Source: Pseudodesulfovibrio alkaliphilus (GTDB lineage: Bacteria > Desulfobacterota > Desulfovibrionia > Desulfovibrionales > Desulfovibrionaceae). Taken from it: a DNA stretch of 64,000 bases. Positions 32,106 to 39,460 of this stretch are shown here, piece after piece. The number at the start of each line of letters is the position of its first letter. Position 1 is the stretch's first letter. The translations under genes and the position numbers were made by a program. Under the pieces are notes generated by a model that made no database searches, was not told the origin of the DNA, and saw only the letters and a program-made list of their open reading frames with translations. The stretch is taken from contig NZ_WODC01000011.1 of the NCBI RefSeq assembly GCF_009729555.1, positions 1 through 64,000 on the forward strand, in the 5' to 3' direction.

Positions 32106-32987
32106 ATGTACGCGATGGACAGGTTCTTCAACGGGGTCACTTACATATTCGACCCCCTGCACCACTTCTGGGAAAAAGACTCGACCCAACGCACCGTGGG
32201 CGGTGCGCTCATCGTCATCTTCGTCCTGGCCCTGATCACCATCGAGCTGAACCGCCAGGGGCTGCTCTCCGGCCATCTGGCCCAACTGACCCCCACCAGC
32301 CACTACATGGCCATCAACCTGGCCTTCACTCTGGTTCTGGTCCTTGAGGTAATCAGCCTCATCTTCACCCTGCCCTGCTCCATCTCCAAGTCCGTCGGAA
32401 AACAGTTCGAAATACTGGCCCTGATCCTGCTGCGCAGCGCATTCAAGGGACTGGCCGAATTTCCCGAGCCGCTGACCATCGTGGGCTATGAAAAGGAGCT
32501 GCTGGTCATCCTGGCGGACGGCGGCGGAGCCGTAGTTATCTTCGCCTTGCTCGGAGTCTACAGGATGCTGCGCCAGCGTATGCAGGAGACCGGCATGGCC
32601 GGGCCGACCCTGTTCCGGTTCGTTGCGGCCAAGAAACTCGTGGCCCTGTGCATCCTGGCCATCTTCATCGGCATGGCCGTGCAAAACTGCCTGCTTATGG
32701 CCTCTGGCCGGATGCCCCACGCCTTTTTCGAGAAATTCTACACGGTTCTCATCTTCAGCGACATCATGCTGGTGCTCATCGCCCAGCGCTTTCTGCCTGA
32801 ATTCCGTGCGGTCTTCCGCAACTCGGGCTTTGCCCTGGCCACCCTGCTCATCCGCGTGGCCCTGACCGCTCCGCCCTACAACAACGTACTCATCGGCATC
32901 GGCGCGGCTGTTTTCGCCTGCGCCCTGACCCTGGTTTACAACACCTTCTACTCCAACCCGGAAAAACGCGCCAAGGCTCCCCGCTAG
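32106..32987 (+). CDS. Polytopic membrane protein, unknown function
   Basis: This 293-residue protein has about seven to eight hydrophobic helices (LIVIFVLALITIEL, INLAFTLVLVLEVISLIF, VVIFALLGVY, LCILAIFIGMAV, IMLVLIAQ and GIGAAVFACALTLVYN are clear). The N-terminal cytoplasmic part (DRFFNGVTYIFDPLHHFWEK) and the segment SISKSVGKQFEILALILLRS are rather polar. I do not recognise a named family. It follows the SNF2 gene by 125 bases on the same strand, and several hairpins follow it. AGGA lies upstream of the ATG at 32106. Confidence 0.7.
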   Translation: MYAMDRFFNGVTYIFDPLHHFWEKDSTQRTVGGALIVIFVLALITIELNRQGLLSGHLAQLTPTSHYMAINLAFTLVLVLEVISLIFTLPCSISKSVGKQFEILALILLRSAFKGLAEFPEPLTIVGYEKELLVILADGGGAVVIFALLGVYRMLRQRMQETGMAGPTLFRFVAAKKLVALCILAIFIGMAVQNCLLMASGRMPHAFFEKFYTVLIFSDIMLVLIAQRFLPEFRAVFRNSGFALATLLIRVALTAPPYNNVLIGIGAAVFACALTLVYNTFYSNPEKRAKAPR

Positions 32988-33054
32988 GCAGTGTGCCCGC
33001 GCATCGGGCCAAGCCCGGTCTTGACTGTGTCACTCCCCGGCTTCGGTCGGGCTA

Positions 33055-33110
33055 CGGCTTTGCCCCATGGGGGCGAAGCCGCCTCGGTAATCCCCCCATT
33101 ACTAGGGGGG
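33055..33110. repeat. Tandem GC-rich hairpins downstream of the membrane-protein gene
   Basis: CGGCTTTGCCCC (33055-33066) pairs with GGGGCGAAGCCG (33070-33081, one T-G wobble) around ATG. A second stem, CCCCCC/GGGGGG, follows at about 33092-33110. They stand in front of the terminator at 33150 and may be a repetitive extragenic element; no second copy is seen in this window. Confidence 0.45.
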
Positions 33111-33149
33111 GGCTGAAAAGTAGAGCGTACGCCACAACGATGAACCGAG

Positions 33150-33175
33150 AAAAGGCCCGCAAAAGCGGGCCTTTT
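33150..33175. terminator. Bidirectional terminator between the membrane protein and cstA-type genes
   Basis: AAAAGGCCCGC (33150-33160) pairs with GCGGGCCTTTT (33165-33175) around AAAA, followed by CGTTTTT. On the opposite strand the same stem ends in A/T-rich sequence, so it can also end the leftward carrier transcript at 33213. Confidence 0.75.
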
Positions 33176-33212
33176 CGTTTTTCCGTCCAAGACGGCAGGG
33201 AAGATGGAGAGG

Positions 33213-34643
33213 CTATGCGGATTCTGTGACCGTGTCGGTCGACTTGCGCAAACCGAACTTCAGTATGAAGGCGGCAAAGGCCAACGCCGCGGCCACAATC
33301 CCGCCGACAACGGATATTGTATAGCTCAGATTGAAGCCGATGGTGGCGTTCATGATGAAAGTAACGCACACTGCAGTCATGAACACCGCCGGGACTGTGG
33401 CGATCCAGTGCAACTTGTCGCGCTGGGCCAGGTATATCGCGGAGGTCCAGAGGACCAGGGCGGCCAGGGCCTGGTTGGAGAAGCCGAAGTAGCGCCAAAT
33501 GGTGGAGAAGTTCTGCATGGAGATTATGTAGCCGATGACAAAGAGCGGAACGGAGATCAAGAGCCGCTTTGCGGCCTTGCTCTGCTCCAGCTTGAATGTC
33601 TCGGCCACTATCAGGCGTGTGGACCGGAAGGCGGTGTCGCCGCTGGTGATCGGCAGGATGATGACCGCGAGGATTGCCAGGCCGCCGCCAATGGGACCGA
33701 GGAGCCCGTGGGAAACCTCGGCCACCACGCTTGCAGGGGAACCGGAGCTGATCACGGCCTGAAGCGCCTCGGGATTGTTGTAGAAGGACATGCCCAGAGT
33801 GCACCATATCAGCCCGATGATGCCCTCGATGATCATTGCCCCGTAAAACACGGAGCGGCCTTCGCGCTCGTTCTTCACGCAGCGGGCCATCAACGGGGAC
33901 TGGGTCGAATGGAATCCCGACAAGGCCGAGCAGGAAATCGTTATGAACAGCAGCGGCCAGAGGGGAAGGTCGCCCGGATGAGTGTTGACGGTGAAGTCCA
34001 GATTCGGCAGCACGGCATGGGGGCTGGCGAAGAGCGCCACGGCCAGAGCGGTGGTCATGACCAGCAGCAGCAATCCCAGCAACGGATAGAACCGCCCGAT
34101 GATCTTGTCGATGGGCAGAATGGTGGCCAGGAAGTAATAGCCGAATATGGCCGCCACATACCAGCTGGTGGCGATTCCGGGAGTCAGGTTGTTGAGCAGC
34201 GCGGCCGGACTGAGAACGAAAACGACGCCCACAAGCATCAGAAGCGTAAAGGAGAATAGGCGCATCACCTGGCGGGCAGTCATGCCCATGTATTCGCCGA
34301 CAACCTCGGGGATGCTCGCCCCGTTATTGCGAACAGAGAGCATGCCGGAGAAATAATCATGCACCGCTCCGGCGAAGATGCAGCCGACGACGATCCAGAT
34401 CAAGGCCTGAGGGCCGTACAGGGCTCCCAAAATTGGACCGAAGATAGGACCAATGCCCGCTATGTCTAGCACCTGGATGAAAATGAGCTTCCACTTGGGC
34501 ATCGGCGTGTAATCAATGCCGTCTTGAAGCGCGTAGGCCGGGGTCTCCCGGTTTGGGTCGATGCCGAAGACCTTCTCCACGAACGTACCGTAAACGATAT
34601 AGCCCACTATGAGCAGGGCAACGCAAAATAAGAAAAACAGCAT
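33213..34643 (-). CDS. CstA/BtsT-family carrier, probable pyruvate or peptide transporter
   Basis: This 476-residue protein has many membrane helices and matches the CstA family: YALQDGIDYTPMPKWKLIFI, QVLDIAGIGPIFGPILGALY, GAVHDYFSGMLSVRNNGASI. In E. coli, BtsT (YjiY) of this family is a pyruvate/H+ symporter and CstA imports pyruvate or peptides. It is shorter than those (about 700 residues), a common length for bacterial members with a trimmed C-terminus. The ATG at 34643 is used because GGAGG lies upstream; a TTG at 34652 would sit inside the ribosome site. It is preceded by a LytS/LytTR two-component pair, matching the BtsSR-BtsT arrangement. Confidence 0.88.
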   Translation of the reverse strand: MLFFLFCVALLIVGYIVYGTFVEKVFGIDPNRETPAYALQDGIDYTPMPKWKLIFIQVLDIAGIGPIFGPILGALYGPQALIWIVVGCIFAGAVHDYFSGMLSVRNNGASIPEVVGEYMGMTARQVMRLFSFTLLMLVGVVFVLSPAALLNNLTPGIATSWYVAAIFGYYFLATILPIDKIIGRFYPLLGLLLLVMTTALAVALFASPHAVLPNLDFTVNTHPGDLPLWPLLFITISCSALSGFHSTQSPLMARCVKNEREGRSVFYGAMIIEGIIGLIWCTLGMSFYNNPEALQAVISSGSPASVVAEVSHGLLGPIGGGLAILAVIILPITSGDTAFRSTRLIVAETFKLEQSKAAKRLLISVPLFVIGYIISMQNFSTIWRYFGFSNQALAALVLWTSAIYLAQRDKLHWIATVPAVFMTAVCVTFIMNATIGFNLSYTISVVGGIVAAALAFAAFILKFGLRKSTDTVTESA

Positions 34644-34826
34644 GTGGATCAACCTCCAATAAAGTGTACCTATCGGAATTCTTCGTGGAGAGGACTACTA
34701 CGCTGTGGCGTTTGTTTTCCATACGCACGGGATGAAATGGCCATTTTCGGGTTTGAACCGTCCCAAATCCCGAACGAACCAACACGTTCGACCCAACCGA
34801 AAAACAAAAAACCGGAACAAAAAGTT

Positions 34827-36560
34827 TTAGGTTGCCACTCTCAACGGCATTCTGGGTATGGAAAAACTGACCCGCGTCCCTTGTCCGGGGCGACTGCAGA
34901 TTTCCAGAAGGCACTCTGGACCGTAGATCTGCTCCAGACGGGAGGCGCAATTACGGATGCCGATACCGGCGCGGCAGGAATCCATCCCGCCCTGCTCGGT
35001 CAGGGCAGATTTTTCCAGCAGCGAATCCACCAGTGCGTCGTCCATGCCGCTGCCGTCGTCAGTGACGCATATACGCAGCCGATCCGCGTCCAGCCAGGCG
35101 TTGATGATCACCGTGCCGCCGTCGCTTCGGCTCAGGATACCATGCTTGACGCTGTTTTCCACCAGCGGCTGGATGATCAGGGGCGGGATGGGCCAACCGG
35201 CGCAGGCCCCGTCGATATCCCAGCCTACAGCGATGCGCTCCCCAAAACGCGCCTGCTCGATGGCCAGATAGGAGCGCACCTGATCCAATTCTTCGGACAA
35301 GGGAATGAATCCCCGACTGGAATCAAGGTTCTTGCGCATGTAGAGCGACAGGTCGAGGAGCAATTCGCGGGCCTTCTCCGCATTGGTACGGCAAAACGAA
35401 CCGATGGTATTCAGGGAATTGAACAGGAAGTGGGGATTGATCTGGGCCTGAAGACGGCGGATCTCGGCATGAGCCAGCATGTTCTCCTTGATGCGCAGGT
35501 CCTCAAGCTCCAGTTGGGTGGAGAAGAGCTTGCCCAGCCCCTTGCCCAGCTCAAACAGAGTGTTATTCAAGGGAACAGCCTTGCTGCCGTAAAATTTGAG
35601 GGTACCTACGATCTGCCCGGCCTTGGTCAGGGGGATGATGATGGCGCAGGTGTTCGGACAGTCGGGCACGTCGCACCCTATGGCCGTCTGGTCTTCGATA
35701 TACCGGGCCTGGCCGGTCCTTATGACCTCGCGGGTGGCCTCGGTATGAATGGATCTGCCGGAGAGATGGTGGTCGCTCCCCGCGCCCACATGGGCCAGCA
35801 CATCGCGTGTGTCGGTGATGGCCACGGCTGCGGTTTGGACCCGACCGTGGATGATCAGGGCGGTCTGCAACGCGGAGTCCAGGTTCAGCCCGGAGCGCAG
35901 ATGGCTGACGGTCAGGTTCGCGATATCCAGAATCTGCTGGGCATGAAGCGAGTCGCGCTGCTCCCTGCTGTGAAAAAATACGTTGATCAATTCGACAAAG
36001 ATCGCCGCGCCAAAGGCGTTGATGACGATCATGGGCGGAGCGATAAGCTTGACCAGCTCCACGGCGTCGCCATAAGGCCGAGACAGGAGCAACACAAGCC
36101 CCATGTGCAGAGACTCCCCCACCAGGGCCAGCGGGGCGGCGATTTTCCAGCTCATGGCCCGGCCTCCGAGCCTGGCGGCGATGCAACCGGCCACAAGACC
36201 TTCCAGAAACGTAGCCATCCCGCAGGGCACGGCGCTGAAACCATTCAGGTCGAAAAGGATGCGATGCCCACCGGCTATGAGCCCGGCCCCGATGCCGACC
36301 ACAGGCCCGCCGAACAGCCCGCCAGTGATGACCGCCATGGCGCGAAGATTGGCCACGGACTGGAACACCGAGTTGCCGGTGTAGGTCCCGAGGATGCCGA
36401 AGAGGCCAAAAAAAACCGTCAGCAACAACGTCCGGTTTCTAGTCGATGTCCGCGCAAAGCCGAAACGCTGGACCGGAGTGATGACAAGCAGCAGGAAGAC
36501 TGCGCCAACCAGCAGCCCGAAGCGCTCTGCAAGGGTGATGATGAGTTGCTCGGCTTGCAC
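34827..36560 (-). CDS. LytS/BtsS-type sensor histidine kinase
   Basis: This 577-residue kinase has a 5TM-5TMR_LYT membrane sensor (helices through about residue 200), a GAF-like region (about 225-350) and a LytS-type His_kinase motif (RRLQAQINPHFLFNSLNTIG), followed by an HATPase with VENSVKHGIL and DDGSGMDD. LytS/YehU (BtsS) kinases pair with LytTR response regulators; BtsS senses pyruvate. The start is a GTG at 36560, 21 bases after the response-regulator stop. Its partner regulator and the CstA-type carrier are adjacent, so pyruvate sensing is a reasonable inference, not proof. Confidence 0.9.
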   Translation of the reverse strand: MQAEQLIITLAERFGLLVGAVFLLLVITPVQRFGFARTSTRNRTLLLTVFFGLFGILGTYTGNSVFQSVANLRAMAVITGGLFGGPVVGIGAGLIAGGHRILFDLNGFSAVPCGMATFLEGLVAGCIAARLGGRAMSWKIAAPLALVGESLHMGLVLLLSRPYGDAVELVKLIAPPMIVINAFGAAIFVELINVFFHSREQRDSLHAQQILDIANLTVSHLRSGLNLDSALQTALIIHGRVQTAAVAITDTRDVLAHVGAGSDHHLSGRSIHTEATREVIRTGQARYIEDQTAIGCDVPDCPNTCAIIIPLTKAGQIVGTLKFYGSKAVPLNNTLFELGKGLGKLFSTQLELEDLRIKENMLAHAEIRRLQAQINPHFLFNSLNTIGSFCRTNAEKARELLLDLSLYMRKNLDSSRGFIPLSEELDQVRSYLAIEQARFGERIAVGWDIDGACAGWPIPPLIIQPLVENSVKHGILSRSDGGTVIINAWLDADRLRICVTDDGSGMDDALVDSLLEKSALTEQGGMDSCRAGIGIRNCASRLEQIYGPECLLEICSRPGQGTRVSFSIPRMPLRVAT

Positions 36561-36581
36561 GATGGCTTTCCCGGATCAGGG

Positions 36582-37364
36582 CTAGATGCCCAGGGCCGCC
36601 CTGAATTGCCTGACCCGACTCTTGCTCAGCACGATCTCCGTGGCATCACGATAGCGCATGGTGATCACGTATTTGCCGCTGTGCCAGGGGGCAAAGCTTC
36701 GGACAAAGCTCAAGTTGATCAGGTCGGATCGGTTCACCCGGAAAAAATCGAAACAGGAGAGCCGTTCTTCAAGTTTTTCCAACGAGATTCCCGGACCGCA
36801 GGGATACGCCGCCTCAGCGGTATGGGCCAACACCCGCCGGTCTTGAGAGTTGAAATAGAGCACCTCGTCGGGCGTCAGCAAGATATTGCGCCCCTCATCC
36901 TCAGCCGCGATACGCACGATCCCCGTGCCCCCGCATGGGAAAAGCCCCACCCTGGCCAACAGGCTTTCCAGACTTCCGTCTCCTTCGCAGCGTTGGGGAC
37001 GATCCAGGAGCATGCGCACCCGCTCCATGGTCTTGCCGAGGCGCTCAAGGGCGATGGGCTTGAGAATGTAGTCCACCGTATTTTCCTCAAAGGCCCGAAT
37101 GGCGTGTTCGTCAAAGGCGGTGGCAAAGACCACCAGCGGAGGACGGCCACGGACCATCAGCTCGTGCAGCACCTGAAACCCGTTCATGCCGGGCATCTCG
37201 ATATCCAGAAAGACCAAGTCCGGGCGCACCCGCACGATGGCCTCCACAGCCTCACGACCAGACTCGGCTGCAGCCGCGACCTCAATATCCGGGAAACGGG
37301 AGAGCAGATACGCCAACTCGTCCAGCGCAGGCGGTTCGTCGTCCACGATCACGGCGCGGATCAT
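36582..37364 (-). CDS. LytTR-family response regulator
   Basis: This 260-residue regulator has a receiver domain (MIRAVIVDDEPPALDELAYL, phospho-acceptor Asp54 in VFLDIEMPG, conserved Lys in ILKPIALERL) and a C-terminal LytTR DNA-binding domain (about 155-260, FFRVNRSDLINLSFVRSF). BtsR/LytR-type regulators bind direct repeats near their targets. The ATG at 37364 gives the normal family N-terminus; an ATG at 37427 would add 21 residues and has only a weak ribosome site too. It is the first gene of the leftward regulator-kinase pair. Confidence 0.92.
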   Translation of the reverse strand: MIRAVIVDDEPPALDELAYLLSRFPDIEVAAAAESGREAVEAIVRVRPDLVFLDIEMPGMNGFQVLHELMVRGRPPLVVFATAFDEHAIRAFEENTVDYILKPIALERLGKTMERVRMLLDRPQRCEGDGSLESLLARVGLFPCGGTGIVRIAAEDEGRNILLTPDEVLYFNSQDRRVLAHTAEAAYPCGPGISLEKLEERLSCFDFFRVNRSDLINLSFVRSFAPWHSGKYVITMRYRDATEIVLSKSRVRQFRAALGI

Positions 37365-37757
37365 GCCAGCACCGCTACCGCGCTTGGCGGAAAGTGCGCT
37401 TGAGCAGGGGGAGTCGGATTTGGGCATGGCTGATTTCCGGGCTACAGTAACTTGGCGTGCGCGAAACAGTATGTAAGCTGGTAACGGTTGTCAATTTGCC
37501 ATTGCAGCGCTACGACCCCCCTCCCGCATCGTTTCCGGGAAAAGCCAGCGGCAACTGCAGCCGCGCAAAGATGCGCCCGGCGCGGACCGCTCCCCCTGGG
37601 CCGCCATCAAGACTCCTCCCTCTCCACCTTTCCAGGCGATGTTACCCAAAGAAAGAGGGTGGTTGGACCACCCTCAAAAACTCTCAAAACTCTGACCAGC
37701 ATCAGGTGAATTGATCGCTCAAATCCCCCTAACGTGGCACTCGCTGAACATGCCCGG
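37365..37757. other. 393-bp intergenic region, ssb to response regulator
   Basis: This leftward interval holds the ssb terminator at 37655-37675 and, nearer the response regulator, the likely promoter of the two-component pair. No further gene with a ribosome site is seen. The segment at about 37500-37620 is GC-rich and Pro/Arg-coding in several frames, which looks like chance. Confidence 0.5.
37655..37675 (-). terminator. ssb terminator
   Basis: GAGGGTGGT (37655-37663) pairs with ACCACCCTC (37667-37675) around TGG. On the minus strand it is followed by TTTCTTTGGG. It lies 83 bases past the ssb stop, and there is a shorter T-rich sequence on the other side. Confidence 0.6.
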
Positions 37758-38306
37758 TCAAAACGGCACGTCGTCCATGCCGCTGGCCTCCGAGGGAAAA
37801 GCCGGGCCCAGATCCTCCTCGGGTTCCTGCTTGCGCGTCTGGTTCCGCTGGCCCTGGGCGGCCCCCTGTTGCTGATACCCGCCCTGCTGGCCTTGCTGTG
37901 CATTGTTCTGCTGATAGCCGCCCTGGCCTTGGCCCTGCTGCTGGTAGCCGCCCGCTTGGCCGTCGGGAGCCCGGTCAAGGCCCTGCACGTTGTCAGCCAC
38001 GATCTCGGTCATGTAGCGGTCCTGGCCGGTATTCTGATCCTGCCACTTTCGGGTCTGCAACTTGCCCTCCACCAGCACCAGCCGCCCCTTGCCCAGATAA
38101 TTGCCGCAGAACTCCGCCGTCTGTCTCCAGGCCACAATGTTGTGCCACTCGGTGCGCTCAACTTTCTGGCCGGTCTGCCGATCCCGATACCCCTCGTCGG
38201 TGGCGATGGAAAATCTCGCCCGAGCCTGTCCGTTGGGCGTATAGGACAGTTCCGGGTCGCGCCCGAGGCGGCCTATGAGGATCACTTTATTCAAGCTGCC
38301 AGCCAT
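37758..38306 (-). CDS. ssb: Single-stranded DNA-binding protein
   Basis: This 182-residue SSB has the N-terminal OB fold ([19 protein letters not shown] at its start, then [16 protein letters not shown] and [13 protein letters not shown]). A Gln/Gly-rich linker contains repeated GGYQQQG units, and the C-terminus ends in the acidic tail DDVPF that recruits DNA-repair and replication partners. It binds single-stranded DNA as a tetramer. It stands in a leftward string with a small unknown gene on one side and a terminator on the other. Confidence 0.97.
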   Translation of the reverse strand: MAGSLNKVILIGRLGRDPELSYTPNGQARARFSIATDEGYRDRQTGQKVERTEWHNIVAWRQTAEFCGNYLGKGRLVLVEGKLQTRKWQDQNTGQDRYMTEIVADNVQGLDRAPDGQAGGYQQQGQGQGGYQQNNAQQGQQGGYQQQGAAQGQRNQTRKQEPEEDLGPAFPSEASGMDDVPF

Positions 38307-38351
38307 ATCAACTCCTTGCGTAAATCACGTTCACTTGGACCTTGGCATTTA

Positions 38352-38696
38352 TCAAAAATCACGGGCAATGTCTTCCAGTGCATCGAGGCAATCTTCGAGC
38401 TCGTAGGAAATGGCGTCTGCCTCCCTGGGCTGGCGGGCGGCCAGGGCGTCCTGGAGCTTGAAACGCAGGGCCTCGGCCTGTTCGGCCTTCTCGCGCAGGG
38501 GATCCCGCCGCTCCTTTGGGATGAGTCCGGCTCGCACGGCGTCAAACACGGCCTGGGCCAGCTCCATCACCCCCTTGCGAGGGATGGCGTCGCCCCCATC
38601 GCCCCAAACCAATTCCCACAGAGCGGGCCAGACCTTTTTGACCTCGTCCTCGCTGAAGGTCGATGCCGAAACACGGATTTGCAACAACTTGCCCAT
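38352..38696 (-). CDS. Conserved small protein of unknown function
   Basis: This 114-residue acidic protein has no signal peptide or membrane segment. It appears mostly helical, with SEDEVKKVWPALWELVWGDG at the N-terminus, a conserved-looking MELAQAVFDAVRAGLIPKER, and a charged coiled segment LREKAEQAEALRFKLQDALA near the end. GGGGG lies upstream of the ATG at 38696. It sits between ssb and the biotin-domain gene on the same strand. I do not recognise a family, so no function is assigned. Confidence 0.6.
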   Translation of the reverse strand: MGKLLQIRVSASTFSEDEVKKVWPALWELVWGDGGDAIPRKGVMELAQAVFDAVRAGLIPKERRDPLREKAEQAEALRFKLQDALAARQPREADAISYELEDCLDALEDIARDF

Positions 38697-38761
38697 GGCG
38701 TCCCCCGAGATGCAGGATTAATCGCCGCCGCCCCGCAACAAGGGTTACGGCCGGAACACGG

Positions 38762-39409
38762 TCACTCCTCTTCCCACTCGCTCTGGATGCGGGCGACCAC
38801 GTCCTGAATGACGGAAAGCTGGTCCTCGGGACAAACGCCGATGAGGGGTTCGCCTTCATCAACGTTGTCGCCCCGACCGAAATACACGGAATAGATGATG
38901 CCTTCGGGGCCGGAGTATGAAAGCGGTGTCTCGCGCTTCATGCGGGAAACGATCATCAGCTCCATGCCTTCGCGCACCTTGACCGAGCGCTTTCCCGAAA
39001 CCTTGAGCTTCTGGTCCACCTCAGGCACAAAATAATACTTGGCCCGCTCTGGAGCACGGAAGAGGTACAGCGCCTTTTGCAGAACCAGCTCAATGACCTC
39101 CTGACGGGTCAGGAAGTGTCTGATGGTCACCAAAGGTTCGCCGGCCTCGACGAATTGTCCCTCAAGCTCGGAGCGGACCATCCCGACCTCGCCCTTCTCT
39201 GGGGCGTGGAGGGGTTTCTTGTTCTTCTCGCGGGTCAGGTGCGCGAGCAGGGTTCCGGGCTTTTCCTTGTATTCCCCGAAACGGCCATGGACGCGGTCGC
39301 CCTTCTTGAGGCCCGCGAACTCCACCACCCCTGTATGCGGGGCATTGATGACGATCTCGCGATAGGGCGAAGCTTTGACGGTATCGAGCAATTCCTTGAT
39401 ATTCAGCAC
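38762..39409 (-). CDS. Biotin/lipoyl-attachment-like carrier with divergent SRMKRE motif
   Basis: This 215-residue protein contains lipoyl-fold repeats. The C-terminal half (MELMIVSRMKRETPLSYSG, then YFGRGDNVDEGEPLIGV) aligns by pattern with biotinyl domains, whose usual motif is EAMKME; here it reads SRMKRE, so the modified Lys would be K158 but the flanking residues are changed. The N-terminal half has a related hammerhead (INAPHTGVVEFAGLKKGDRV). The start is a GTG at 39409 with AAGGAA upstream. It lies 51 bases after the carboxyltransferase stop in the same leftward operon as the biotin carboxylase, so it should be the carrier of an acyl-CoA or pyruvate carboxylase. Whether it is biotinylated is not clear from sequence. 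Confidence 0.65.
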   Translation of the reverse strand: MLNIKELLDTVKASPYREIVINAPHTGVVEFAGLKKGDRVHGRFGEYKEKPGTLLAHLTREKNKKPLHAPEKGEVGMVRSELEGQFVEAGEPLVTIRHFLTRQEVIELVLQKALYLFRAPERAKYYFVPEVDQKLKVSGKRSVKVREGMELMIVSRMKRETPLSYSGPEGIIYSVYFGRGDNVDEGEPLIGVCPEDQLSVIQDVVARIQSEWEEE

Positions 39410-39460
39410 ATGAAGTTCCTTGATTGCGATTACGATGACAGAATACGCGCCGACGGCGGG

